Below, piece by piece: positions 36,404 through 44,733 of a stretch of 64,000 bases of DNA; the stretch's first letter is position 1; each line of letters starts with the position of its first letter. The notes below the pieces were generated by a model. It was not told the origin of the DNA. It saw nothing but the letters and a program-made list of their open reading frames with translations, and ran no database searches. The DNA is taken from positions 108,650-172,649 of the forward strand of contig CAIUSV010000012.1 of assembly GCA_903901915.1 (NCBI GenBank), read 5' to 3'. The position numbers and the translations under genes were made by a program. The DNA is from an uncultured Rhodospirillaceae bacterium (GTDB taxonomy: Bacteria; Pseudomonadota; Alphaproteobacteria; Rhodospirillales; Magnetospirillaceae).

Positions 36404-37803
36404 CAGTGCAGCTCCTTCGAGAATCCGGAACCGGGGGGCATGGCCCGTGGCCGGGCGTCTTTCGGCGCGTTGGGATCGGGCAGGAGCAGGCCGGTGACCG
36501 AGGCCCGGGCGTCGAACACCTGGGCGGCGGCGCGGGCGACGTCGGCGGCGGTGACGGCACCGATGCGGTCGGGCCAGGATTCCACGTCGGCGACGCTTTG
36601 GCCGATGGCCAGCGCCTCGCCCAGCACCCGGGCGCCGGTGTGAAGCGAATCACGGCCATAGGCGACGCTGGCGCGCAGGCGGCCCTTGGCGCGTTCGACC
36701 TCGTCGGCGGGGATACCTTCCTTGGCGATGCGGCCCAGTTCCTGCTCGACCAGCGTTTCCAGCTTGTCCAGCGGCACGCCCGGACGCGGCGTCACCGAGA
36801 TCCGGAAGGTCGAAAGATCCACCGAAGCCGGTTCATAACTGGCATCGGCCGAGGCGGCGAGAGCGCGATCGACCGCCAGCGAGCGGTAAAGCCGCGAGGT
36901 CGAGCCGCCGCCGACAATCTCGGCCAGCACTTCCAGCGGATAGGCCAGCTCGCGGCTGCCGGCGTTGTAGCTGGGGGCGAGGTAAAGGCGGGTCCAGCTC
37001 GGCTGACTGACGCGGGCGTCGGTCAGGGTGACGCGGCGGGCGGCGCGGGCGGGCGGTTCCTCGGTGCGCGGCCGGGCCAGGGCCGGGCCCGACCCGAGCG
37101 CGCCATAGTACTTCTCGGCCAGCGGGCGGACGGCGGCGGCATCGACGTCGCCGGCCACCACCAGGATGGCGTTGTTGGGGGCGTACCAGCGTCGATAGAA
37201 CGCGGTGGCGTCGTCGAGGGTAAGGCCGGCGATCTCGCGTTCCCAGCCGATCACCGGGCGATGATAGGGACTGTTGAGGAACAGCGCCGCTTCCATCTGT
37301 TCGGCCAGCAGGGCGGCGGGGCTGTTGTCGGTGCGGGTGCGGCGCTCTTCCAGCACCACCGCCAGCTCGGTGCGGAAATTCTTTTCGTCCAGCACCAGAT
37401 TCTTCATCCGGTCCGCTTCCATCTTCATCACCAGCTCAAGCCGGTCGGCGGCGACGTTCTGGTAATAGCCGGTGTAGTCGGCGGAGGTGAAGGCGTTGTC
37501 GCGGCCGCCGTTGCGGGCGATCGTCTTGGAGAACTCACCCGGCGGCACCGACGGGGTGCCCTTGAACATCAGGTGTTCCAGCAGGTGGGCGAGGCCGCTT
37601 TTACCCGGCGTCTCGTCGGCGGCGCCGACCTTGTACCACACCATGTGCGAGACGATGGGGACGCGGTGGTTGGGCACCACCACCACCTGCATGCCGTTGG
37701 CCAGCTCGAAGCTTTCCGGGTCGAACATCTTGGCCTGGGCCGGTGCGGCGGCCAGGGCGGATACCACGAGCAGGGCGCATAGGGCGTGGTGGGATGATTT
37801 CAT
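36403..37803 (-). CDS. M16-family zinc peptidase (active subunit)
   Basis: This 466-residue exported peptidase has a signal peptide (about 1-24, ending APAQA). The inverted zinc motif is H73-L-L-E76-H77 (GLAHLLEHLMFKG), with a distal glutamate E152 (AVVLEERRTR). The C-terminal lobe has GGGSTSRLYRSLAVDRALA. It is the pitrilysin/processing-peptidase-like form of two lobes in one chain. AGGAGAG lies upstream of the ATG. It is coupled to the inactive paralogue that follows it and probably forms the catalytic half of a periplasmic heterodimer. Confidence 0.9.
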   Translation of the reverse strand: MKSSHHALCALLVVSALAAAPAQAKMFDPESFELANGMQVVVVPNHRVPIVSHMVWYKVGAADETPGKSGLAHLLEHLMFKGTPSVPPGEFSKTIARNGGRDNAFTSADYTGYYQNVAADRLELVMKMEADRMKNLVLDEKNFRTELAVVLEERRTRTDNSPAALLAEQMEAALFLNSPYHRPVIGWEREIAGLTLDDATAFYRRWYAPNNAILVVAGDVDAAAVRPLAEKYYGALGSGPALARPRTEEPPARAARRVTLTDARVSQPSWTRLYLAPSYNAGSRELAYPLEVLAEIVGGGSTSRLYRSLAVDRALAASADASYEPASVDLSTFRISVTPRPGVPLDKLETLVEQELGRIAKEGIPADEVERAKGRLRASVAYGRDSLHTGARVLGEALAIGQSVADVESWPDRIGAVTAADVARAAAQVFDARASVTGLLLPDPNAPKDARPRAMPPGSGFSKELH

Positions 37804-37835
37804 AGGGGGATCTCTCCTGTCACCGCCGGAGTCGC

Positions 37836-37865
37836 GCCCCCCGCTCCCCCATGGGGGCGAGGGGT
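37836..37865. repeat. Imperfect GC-rich hairpin between DUF3035 lipoprotein and M16 genes
   Basis: A run of C, then CGCTCCCCC-AT-GGGGGCGAGGGG, folds into a stem with five perfect inner pairs and two mismatches before four more pairs. It lies between the lipoprotein stop and the M16 start on the minus strand. It resembles the stronger hairpin at 42884-42917 in composition. It could attenuate transcription or protect RNA ends, but there is no T run. Confidence 0.4.
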
Positions 37866-37873
37866 GATCGGAA

Positions 37874-38443
37874 TCAGTTGAATACGCCTTCCAGCCAGGC
37901 CCGCTTGCGGCGCTGGATCTGCGGCGTCTCGCCGTCGGATACCGACTTGCCCAGGGCCTGATTCTCGCGCAGACGCTGGGTCTCCTTGACCGGATCGACG
38001 GCCACCCCCGGCGGCTCGGCCTTGCGCCAGAACACGATGCGATCCGAGAAGCTCTTGTCGGCCTCGGCCAGCGCCTGATTTTCCTTGTTCACCAGTACCC
38101 GGACGTCGGGCTGGATCGAATCGGCGCCCACCCGCTTCAGCAACGCCACGTCGCCCGGGGTACGGCCTTCGGTCGAAATGGGGGTGACGGCGCGCTGACC
38201 GGTCAGCGTCCGGCGGGCCTGATCGCGGGTGCTGCCTTCCTGCGGCCGGTTGGCGCCGGGCTGCGGCGGCCGTAACGAGAAGTCCGGCGGCATCGCCAGC
38301 GGCGCGCGCTGTACCACCTGGAACTCGTCGGGCGGCTGCTTCTCGAAGCCGAGCGAACGCTTGACGTCGGAGCAGGCGGACAGCGCCACCGGCAGGACGG
38401 CCACAAGGGCGATGGATCGCCACAGGGTGCGGATATCAATCAT
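37874..38443 (-). CDS. DUF3035 lipoprotein
   Basis: This 189-residue predicted lipoprotein has a type II signal ending LPVALSACS, acylated at C24. The rest is polar, Pro/Gln/Arg-rich and probably partly disordered, with the family block PPDEFQVVQRAPLAMPPDF near residue 40. DUF3035 proteins are common next to lspA and M16 peptidases in alphaproteobacteria, and their role is unknown. The ATG at 38443 overlaps the lspA stop by eight bases, which fixes the start. Further in-frame ATGs upstream lie inside lspA. Confidence 0.85.
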   Translation of the reverse strand: MIDIRTLWRSIALVAVLPVALSACSDVKRSLGFEKQPPDEFQVVQRAPLAMPPDFSLRPPQPGANRPQEGSTRDQARRTLTGQRAVTPISTEGRTPGDVALLKRVGADSIQPDVRVLVNKENQALAEADKSFSDRIVFWRKAEPPGVAVDPVKETQRLRENQALGKSVSDGETPQIQRRKRAWLEGVFN

Positions 38444-38948
38444 GGTCCACATTCTTAGTCGAAACCCGGCCGGCAAACAAGGAGTCGACGACCAGAATCA
38501 CCGCGCCGACGGTGATGGCCGAATCGGCAAGGTTGAAGGCGGGCCAGTGATACCCGGCGACGTGGAAATCCAGGAAGTCGGCGACGGCACCGAAGCGGAC
38601 CCGGTCGATGACGTTGCCCAGCGCGCCGCCGATGATTCCGCCCAGTGCCATCCGCAGCAACGGTGATGCGGCCTTGCGCAGCCAAATCACCATGACCACG
38701 ACGATGGCGGCCGCCATACCCGACAGCAGGGCGGCATTCCACGCTCCATCGTTGTTGCCGATACCGAAGCTGACGCCGCGATTCCAGGCCATCACCACGT
38801 CGAAGAACGGCGCCAGTACGATTCGCGTCGGGGTATAGAACGGTGTGCCGTCGACGCCCTCGGGCCGCATCAGCCGCTCGACGATCCACCATTTGCTCAG
38901 TTGATCGAGCACGATGATCAGGGCGGCGATGCCGAGACCTTTCCTCAT
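38436..38948 (-). CDS. lspA: Lipoprotein signal peptidase (signal peptidase II)
   Basis: LspA cleaves lipoprotein signal peptides after lipid attachment. The 170-residue protein has four membrane helices and the catalytic aspartates D115 (GNVIDRVRFG) and D142 (FNLADSAITVG), with the N-terminal DQLSKWW motif. The ATG at 38948 overlaps the ileS stop as ATGA, giving a normal length. An upstream in-frame ATG lies inside ileS. Several lipoproteins in this window would be its substrates. Confidence 0.95.
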   Translation of the reverse strand: MRKGLGIAALIIVLDQLSKWWIVERLMRPEGVDGTPFYTPTRIVLAPFFDVVMAWNRGVSFGIGNNDGAWNAALLSGMAAAIVVVMVIWLRKAASPLLRMALGGIIGGALGNVIDRVRFGAVADFLDFHVAGYHWPAFNLADSAITVGAVILVVDSLFAGRVSTKNVDHD

Positions 38949-41812
38949 GACCGGCCACTCTCCACCGCGTCCGAGCAACGATGGCAGACACCGTCATGAC
39001 TGGCGGTCCCGACCTCGTGCAGCACCTTCCAGCACCGCTGGCATTTGGTTCCCGTCGCCGCGTGCGGCACCACCGAGACATCGGGCACGTCGGCTAGGGA
39101 GAAGTCTTCCTCCCGGGGTAGCCCGGCGACGACGACGATGCCCGAGGTGATGCACAGTTCGGCCATGTCGAGACCGTCCAGCAGCGGATGAATTCCGTCC
39201 GATACCGTCAGCAGCGGTGCCGCCTGAAGGCTTGATCCGATACGCTTGGCGGCGCGCTCCACCTCCAGCGCCCCGGTGACGACGCGGCGCACCTCGCGCA
39301 CCTTGGCCCATTTCGCCGCCAACTGATCGTCGCGCCATTCCGGCGGGATGGCGGGGAACATCTCCAGATGGACCGAACCGTCATCGGAGGGATGGCGCGC
39401 CAGCCAGGCTTCCTCGGCGGTGAAGCACAGGAACGGCGCCAGCCACTTGCACAGGGTGTCGAGCAGGATGTCGAACACGGTGCGCGCGGCGCGGCGGCGG
39501 ATGCTGGCGGCGGCGTCGCAATACAGCGCGTCCTTGCGGATATCGAAGTAGAACGCCGACAGATCGACGGCGCAGAAATTGTGCAGCTCGGTGAACAGGC
39601 CATGGAACTGGAAGCCGTCGCAGGCGTCGCGAACCTGGGTGTCCAGTTCGGCGAGGCGGTGCAGTACCCAGCGCTCCAGTTCGGGCATTTCGGCCACCGG
39701 CAGCCTTTCGCCTTCGGTGAAGCCGTCCAGCGCCCCCAGCAGATAGCGCAGCGTGTTGCGCAGCCGGCGATAGATATCGACCTGGGTCTTCAATATCTCC
39801 GGACCGATGCGCAGATCGTCGGAATAGTCCGATCCCACCACCCAAAGGCGCAGGATATCGGCGCCCTGGGCGTTCACGACCTCCTGCGGGCTGACGACGT
39901 TGCCCAGCGACTTGCTCATCTTGCGACCCTGCTCGTCGAGGACGAAGCCGTGGGTCAGCACCGCGTCGTAGGGGGCGCGGCCCCGGGTGCCGCAGGATTC
40001 CAGCAAGCTGGAATGGAACCAGCCGCGATGCTGATCCGATCCTTCGAGATAGAGCGACGCCGGCCAAGACAGCCGCGGCCACTCGTCGCCCTCCAGTACG
40101 AAGGCATGGGTGCAGCCGGAATCGAACCAGACGTCGAGGATGTCGAACACCTGCTCGAAATCCTCGGGGTTGCGCCCATCGCCGAGGAAACGCGACGGCG
40201 GCGAGGTGAACCAGGCGTCCGACCCCTCGGCGGCGAAGGCGGCGACGATGCGGTCAACCACGGCCTGATCGCGCAGCGGCTGGCCGGTCCTCTTATCGAC
40301 GAATACGGCGATGGGCACGCCCCAGGCGCGCTGGCGCGACACGCACCAGTCGGGGCGGTTCTCGATCATCGAGCCGATGCGGTTGCGCCCCTGGTCGGGG
40401 ACGAAGCGGGTGTCGTCGATGGCCTTCAGCGCCTTGGCCCTGAGCCCGGTGGTCTCCATCGAGATGAACCATTGCGGCGTGTTGCGAAAGATCAACGGCG
40501 CCTTGGACCGCCAGGAATGGGGATAGGAATGCTCGACCTTGCCGTGGGCCAGCAGGTTGCCGCATTCGGTCATGGCTTCGATCACCGGCTTGGCCACCGG
40601 GCTGTAGTACTTGCCGTTCTTGCCCTGGGCCAGGACTTCACGGCCGGCGAAGATGGCGACGTGCGGGTAATAGGTGCCGTCGGGCTGCACCGTATCGGGC
40701 ACGGCGATGCCGTTGGCCTTGCCCAGATGCCAGTCGTCCTCGCCATGGCCGGGCGCGATGTGGACGAAGCCGGTGCCGGTGTCGGTGGTGACGAAATCGC
40801 CGGCCAGCAGCGGCACGGCGAAATCATAGCCGCCCCTGGCCTCGGGATGGAATTTGAGTGGATGGTGGCAGACGGAGCCGGCCAGCCGCTCGCCGGAAAG
40901 GGTGGCAAGCACCTTGAACCCGCACTTGGCGTCCCTGGCCACCTGTTCGGCCAGATCCCTCAGCACCACCAGCTTCTCGCCGGGGATCGCCGTGCTGCCG
41001 GCCTCGGCGCTTTCCACCTCGACCACCACATAGTCGAAGCCGGCGCCGAAGGCGATGGCGCGGTTGCCCGGCATGGTCCACGGCGTGGTGGTCCAGATCA
41101 CCACCTTGGCGCCCTCGATCTCGGGAACCGAGGCGGCGACCACCGGGAACTTGACCCAGATGGTGACGCTGGTGTGGTCGTGATACTCGACCTCGGCCTC
41201 GGCCAGGGCGGTCTTTTCCACCACCGACCACATCACCGGCTTGGCGCCCTTGTACAGCGAACCGTCCATCAGGAACTTGCCCAACTCGGCGACGATCACC
41301 GATTCGGCGTGGTTGGTCATGGTGGAATAGGGGTGGTCCCAGTCGCCTTCGACGCCCAGGCGCTTGAACTCCTCCTTCTGAACGCCGATCCATCTGGCGG
41401 CGAACTGGCGGCATTCCTCGCGGAAGGTGACGATGTCGATCTCGTCCTTGTTCTTGCCGCCATTCTTGCCGTCGGCGCGGTACTTCTCTTCGATTTTCCA
41501 CTCGATCGGCAGGCCATGGCAGTCCCAGCCCGGCACGTAATCGGCATCCTTGCCCAGCATCTGCTGACTGCGGGTGATGACGTCCTTGAGGATCTTGTTC
41601 AGGGCGTGGCCGATATGCAGGTTGCCATTGGCGTAGGGCGGGCCGTCGTGAAGGATGAATTTGGGCTTGCCCTTGGCGGTGGCGCGCAAGCGGTCGAACA
41701 GGCCGATGCGCTTCCAGCGTTCCAGCAGCCGGGGTTCCAGGTCGGGCAGGCCGCCCTTCATGGGGAAGTCGGTTTTGGGCAGGAAGACGGTGCTTTTGTA
41801 ATCGACGGTCAT
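38945..41812 (-). CDS. ileS: Isoleucyl-tRNA synthetase
   Basis: IleS charges tRNA-Ile. The 955-residue class I synthetase has the HIGH motif at residues 66-69 (NGNLHIGHALNK), a CP1 editing domain in the middle, KMSKS at residues 631-635, an anticodon-binding domain, and a C-terminal zinc finger with CQRCWKVL and VCHRCSD. This is the zinc-containing bacterial type. It lies between ribF (10-base gap) and lspA (ATGA overlap), the classical ribF-ileS-lspA order. Confidence 0.98.
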   Translation of the reverse strand: MTVDYKSTVFLPKTDFPMKGGLPDLEPRLLERWKRIGLFDRLRATAKGKPKFILHDGPPYANGNLHIGHALNKILKDVITRSQQMLGKDADYVPGWDCHGLPIEWKIEEKYRADGKNGGKNKDEIDIVTFREECRQFAARWIGVQKEEFKRLGVEGDWDHPYSTMTNHAESVIVAELGKFLMDGSLYKGAKPVMWSVVEKTALAEAEVEYHDHTSVTIWVKFPVVAASVPEIEGAKVVIWTTTPWTMPGNRAIAFGAGFDYVVVEVESAEAGSTAIPGEKLVVLRDLAEQVARDAKCGFKVLATLSGERLAGSVCHHPLKFHPEARGGYDFAVPLLAGDFVTTDTGTGFVHIAPGHGEDDWHLGKANGIAVPDTVQPDGTYYPHVAIFAGREVLAQGKNGKYYSPVAKPVIEAMTECGNLLAHGKVEHSYPHSWRSKAPLIFRNTPQWFISMETTGLRAKALKAIDDTRFVPDQGRNRIGSMIENRPDWCVSRQRAWGVPIAVFVDKRTGQPLRDQAVVDRIVAAFAAEGSDAWFTSPPSRFLGDGRNPEDFEQVFDILDVWFDSGCTHAFVLEGDEWPRLSWPASLYLEGSDQHRGWFHSSLLESCGTRGRAPYDAVLTHGFVLDEQGRKMSKSLGNVVSPQEVVNAQGADILRLWVVGSDYSDDLRIGPEILKTQVDIYRRLRNTLRYLLGALDGFTEGERLPVAEMPELERWVLHRLAELDTQVRDACDGFQFHGLFTELHNFCAVDLSAFYFDIRKDALYCDAAASIRRRAARTVFDILLDTLCKWLAPFLCFTAEEAWLARHPSDDGSVHLEMFPAIPPEWRDDQLAAKWAKVREVRRVVTGALEVERAAKRIGSSLQAAPLLTVSDGIHPLLDGLDMAELCITSGIVVVAGLPREEDFSLADVPDVSVVPHAATGTKCQRCWKVLHEVGTASHDGVCHRCSDAVESGRS

Positions 41813-41822
41813 GGGTGCATTC

Positions 41823-42812
41823 TCAAGGTAAGGGGGCCACCGGCACCATCGGGCCGGGGCTGGCGGTGAAATGGCGGCGGCCGAGCAGGGTGCGGGCGGC
41901 CTCGACGTCCTCGGCGATCTGCGCCTTCAGCTCGTCGAGGCCGGAGAACCGGCGCTCGGCCCGGATGTGGTCGACCAGTGCCACCCGCAGATGGCGGCCG
42001 TAAAGGTTCTCGTCACAATCGAGCAGATGGACCTCCAGCAGCTCGTCGGTCTTGTCGAAGGTGGGGCGGCGGCCGAAATTGGCGACGCCGTCGCGCCACA
42101 CCGTGTCGCCGCCCTTGTCGATGCCGGCGCGCACGGCATAGACCCCGGCGGCGGGGCGCTGGTATTCGCCGAGACGGAGATTGGCGGTGGGAAAACCCAG
42201 GATGCGGCCACGGGCATCGCCGTGCTCGACCCGGCCTTCCACTTCCCAGTAATGGCCCAGTAGGGTGGCGGCGTCGGCCGGACGGCCGCTCACCAGATAC
42301 TGTCGCACCTGGGTCGAGGAATAGGTCTCGCCGCCGGGGGCCGCCGCCGGCGGCACCACGGTGACACCAAAGCCCAGCTTGTCGCCGATCTGTTGGAGAT
42401 AGGCGCCGGTGCCCTGGCGGTCCTTGCCGAACACATAGTCGTAACCCACCACCACATGGCTGGTGCCCAGGCACTGGACCAGATGCTCGGAAATGAATCG
42501 CAGCGCCGGAATGGCGGCGAATTCGGGGTCGAAATGCTGCTGATAAAGCAGGTCGATGCCCAGCGCCTCGATCAGTCGGGCCTTGACCCGGAACGGAGTC
42601 AGGCGGAACGGCGGCTGGCCCGGGTGGAACAGCGAGCGGGGGTGCGGCTCGAAGGTCATCACCCCATGGACGACGCCGGCTTCGGCGGCGATGCGCCTGG
42701 CGGTGAGAATCACCGCCTGATGTCCGAGATGGACACCGTCGAAATTGCCCAACGCCACCACGCAGCCGCGGTGATCGAGGTTCAACTCGTCACAATGCCG
42801 GATCAGGCGCAT
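41823..42812 (-). CDS. ribF: Bifunctional riboflavin kinase/FAD synthetase
   Basis: RibF phosphorylates riboflavin to FMN and adenylates FMN to FAD. The 329-residue protein has an N-terminal nucleotidyltransferase domain (about 1-185, VVALGNFDGVHLGHQAV) and a C-terminal flavokinase domain (about 186-310, GRILGFPTANLRL and YAVRAG). It leads the ribF-ileS-lspA operon. The many flavoproteins encoded nearby would depend on its product. Confidence 0.97.
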   Translation of the reverse strand: MRLIRHCDELNLDHRGCVVALGNFDGVHLGHQAVILTARRIAAEAGVVHGVMTFEPHPRSLFHPGQPPFRLTPFRVKARLIEALGIDLLYQQHFDPEFAAIPALRFISEHLVQCLGTSHVVVGYDYVFGKDRQGTGAYLQQIGDKLGFGVTVVPPAAAPGGETYSSTQVRQYLVSGRPADAATLLGHYWEVEGRVEHGDARGRILGFPTANLRLGEYQRPAAGVYAVRAGIDKGGDTVWRDGVANFGRRPTFDKTDELLEVHLLDCDENLYGRHLRVALVDHIRAERRFSGLDELKAQIAEDVEAARTLLGRRHFTASPGPMVPVAPLP

Positions 42813-42883
42813 GTCGGACGGACCAATCGCATCCCAGGAAACGAAAGGGCAAGGGGTATTCGATTACCGGCCGCAGCGCAAGG

Positions 42884-42917
42884 CTTCCCCCTCTCCCCTG
42901 GCGGGGAAAGGGGGAAG
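42884..42917. terminator. Long GC-rich hairpin after the MaoC gene
   Basis: A 15-bp stem with one G-U pair surrounds the tetraloop TGGC (GCCA on the minus strand). The left arm is rich in C/T (42884-42898) and the right arm in G/A (42903-42917). It begins seven bases after the MaoC stop on the minus strand and precedes ribF. There is no T run, so it may be a transcript-stabilising or Rho-assisted element, or a member of a dispersed intergenic palindrome family. Confidence 0.55.
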
Positions 42918-42924
42918 AAAACCG

Positions 42925-43359
42925 TCAGCCCTTGGACGGGACCATCAGGGTGGCTTCGCCGTCACAGACCACCTTGCCGGCCACCGAGCAGGTGGTCTTG
43001 AAGGTGGCGAACTTCTTTTCCGGCACCAGGCCGGTGACTTCGACGCGGGCGGTGACGGTGTCGCCGATGCGCACCGGCGCCTTGAATTTCAGCAGCTGCG
43101 ACACGTAGATGCAGCCCGGTCCCGGCAGCTTGGTGCCGAACACGGTGGAGATGAACGCCGCCGAGAGCATGCCGTGGGCGATGCGGCCCTTGAACAGGGT
43201 GTCCTTGGCGAATTCCTCGTTGATGTGGACCGGATTGAAATCGCCCGACACACCGGCGAAGGCGACGATGTCGGCCTCGGTGACGGTCTTGGCGAAAATG
43301 GCCGACTGCCCGACCGACAATTCCTCGAAATACATACCGTTCAGCGACTCGCCGCTCAT
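42925..43359 (-). CDS. MaoC-family (R)-specific enoyl-CoA hydratase
   Basis: This is a 144-residue hotdog-fold hydratase of the MaoC/PhaJ type. Its active-site pair is D40 and H45 in SGDFNPVHINEEFA, followed by GRIAHGMLSAAF. Such enzymes hydrate enoyl-CoA to (R)-3-hydroxyacyl-CoA, for example for polyhydroxyalkanoate synthesis, or act on other acyl-CoAs. I chose the ATG at 43359 because GGAGAG lies just upstream. A longer in-frame start at 43485 adds an unconserved sequence. It is a monocistronic gene ahead of the hairpin. Confidence 0.88.
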   Translation of the reverse strand: MSGESLNGMYFEELSVGQSAIFAKTVTEADIVAFAGVSGDFNPVHINEEFAKDTLFKGRIAHGMLSAAFISTVFGTKLPGPGCIYVSQLLKFKAPVRIGDTVTARVEVTGLVPEKKFATFKTTCSVAGKVVCDGEATLMVPSKG

Positions 43360-43529
43360 CACCGCTCTCCGTTTCTGTTGTTGCATTGCAGCACGATGGG
43401 CCGGAGTATAGACGGCGACGGGGCGGACCTCAACCGTGGGAATTAGCGCTCTTCCAAACTTCGCATCACCTTGCCAATCGGCCAAGGCTGTGGCGGAATG
43501 GCGCCTCGTCGAACAGGAGCCTTCGCACC

Positions 43530-43817
43530 GTGAGCATCCGCCCGATCATCGTTTGCCTGGCCCTTCTGGGGCTGGCCGCCTGCGCCGCCAAGACGGTGCC
43601 CTGGATGAACCCCGACCTGCCCCGCGACCAGTGGGGCAAGGACTATTCCGGCTGTCGCTACCATGCCGAACGCGAGGCCGGAGTCACCGACTACGACGCC
43701 GGCGAGAGCAAGAAAGCCACCAGCGAATTCGATCGCTACGACATGAAGCGCAAGGCGGACGCCGGTGTTGCCGCCTGCATGCGCGATCGGGGCTATGTCC
43801 CGGCTCCGAGGAATTGA
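43530..43817 (+). CDS. Small predicted lipoprotein of unknown function
   Basis: I recognise no family for this 95-residue protein. A short signal ends LLGLAACAA, placing the lipidated cysteine at C18. The mature part has two more cysteines (DYSGCRYHAEREAG and AACMRDRGYVP) and ends GYVPAPRN, a pattern seen in small outer-membrane lipoproteins of this bacterial group. The start is GTG at 43530 with AGGAG ten bases upstream. Its stop overlaps the next gene by one base. Confidence 0.7.
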   Translation: MSIRPIIVCLALLGLAACAAKTVPWMNPDLPRDQWGKDYSGCRYHAEREAGVTDYDAGESKKATSEFDRYDMKRKADAGVAACMRDRGYVPAPRN

Positions 43818-44275
43818 TGCCCCGCCGGACCGGGATCGGGATAGCGGTATTGCTTTTGCTGGCATCGGCCTTGCCGGTGTCGGCCGAGGATCTGCCGCAG
43901 GGGGCCAAGCTCGGCCCGCCCGAGCCGCTGCCCGAGGCCAGTTGCGATACCAGCCGCGCCGATGCCGGCGGTTGGCTGGTGGGGCGTTGGGTGGCGCCCT
44001 ATTCCCGTTGGGAATTCTCGTCGTCGTCGGCCGGGCTGGCGTGGCGGCTGGAGCAAAAGCCCGACATCAACGCCGCCGCCGGCTGGAAGGACGGGGCCAC
44101 CCTGACCGGCCCGGTCCAGGCGGTCAGCGCCTGCTCGATGCGTCTGGTGGCGGGCGAGGGCGGCGAGGAGGCCTTTACCTTCGACGGCATTCTGACCGAT
44201 GACGGCAAGATCTACGGCTTTGCCGTCAACCGCTCGGGCCAACGGAAGCGCTGGGTGTTGCGCCGCGAACGCTGA
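43817..44275 (+). CDS. Secreted protein of unknown function
   Basis: This 152-residue protein has a clear signal peptide (about 1-23, ending PVSA) and a beta-rich mature part with two cysteines (EASCDTSRAD and VSACSMRLV). It contains GGWLVGRWVAPYSRWEFSSS, reminiscent of small lipocalin-like or META-like beta-barrels, but that resemblance is weak. The ATG overlaps the lipoprotein stop (TGATG), so the two are probably translated together. It converges on the thioesterase gene. Confidence 0.65.
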   Translation: MPRRTGIGIAVLLLLASALPVSAEDLPQGAKLGPPEPLPEASCDTSRADAGGWLVGRWVAPYSRWEFSSSSAGLAWRLEQKPDINAAAGWKDGATLTGPVQAVSACSMRLVAGEGGEEAFTFDGILTDDGKIYGFAVNRSGQRKRWVLRRER

Positions 44276-44281
44276 AGTCGG

Positions 44282-44722
44282 TCACCGCCGCGCCATTGCC
44301 TCGGCCAGACGCGCTCGCGCCGGGTCCGGCAGCGGCGTCGACCGCCGGGTCGTCTCGTCGGTAAGGACGATGACCGACTCGGCGGTGGCGACACAGCGGC
44401 GCCCGACGAACAGCCCCTGCCCCAAAGTGACGGAACTGCGGCCGATCTCCAGCACGGTGGTGCCGATCTCGACCTCGCCCGGCCACCGGATCTCGCCCAG
44501 GAAATCAAGCGCCAGCCGGGCGATGACAAAGGCGCAGCCCGGCGGCGCCAGCGGCGCCTCGGGGTTGAGCAATGCCTTGACCCGGCCGCTTTCGCAGAAG
44601 GTGGCGAATACCGCGTTGTTGACATGGCCCTGGCGGTCCGTGTCGCAGTAGCGCAGCACGTCGGTGGTCCACAGCGGGAACAGCCTGCGGTCGGTCAGAT
44701 CCGTTTTAGTCGCCTCGGACAT
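44282..44722 (-). CDS. Acyl-CoA thioesterase, 4HBT hotdog family
   Basis: This 146-residue hotdog-fold enzyme should hydrolyse an acyl-CoA. The active-site segment is YCDTDRQGHVNNAVFATFCE, with D29 in the place of the 4HBT catalytic aspartate, followed by LDFLGEIRWPGEVEIGT. GGAGACGACC precedes the ATG at 44722. An open frame continuing upstream overlaps the EamA gene and is a shadow. It starts 11 bases after the end of the EamA gene, so it is probably co-transcribed with it. The substrate is unknown. Confidence 0.85.
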   Translation of the reverse strand: MSEATKTDLTDRRLFPLWTTDVLRYCDTDRQGHVNNAVFATFCESGRVKALLNPEAPLAPPGCAFVIARLALDFLGEIRWPGEVEIGTTVLEIGRSSVTLGQGLFVGRRCVATAESVIVLTDETTRRSTPLPDPARARLAEAMARR

Positions 44723-44733
44723 GGTCGTCTCCT

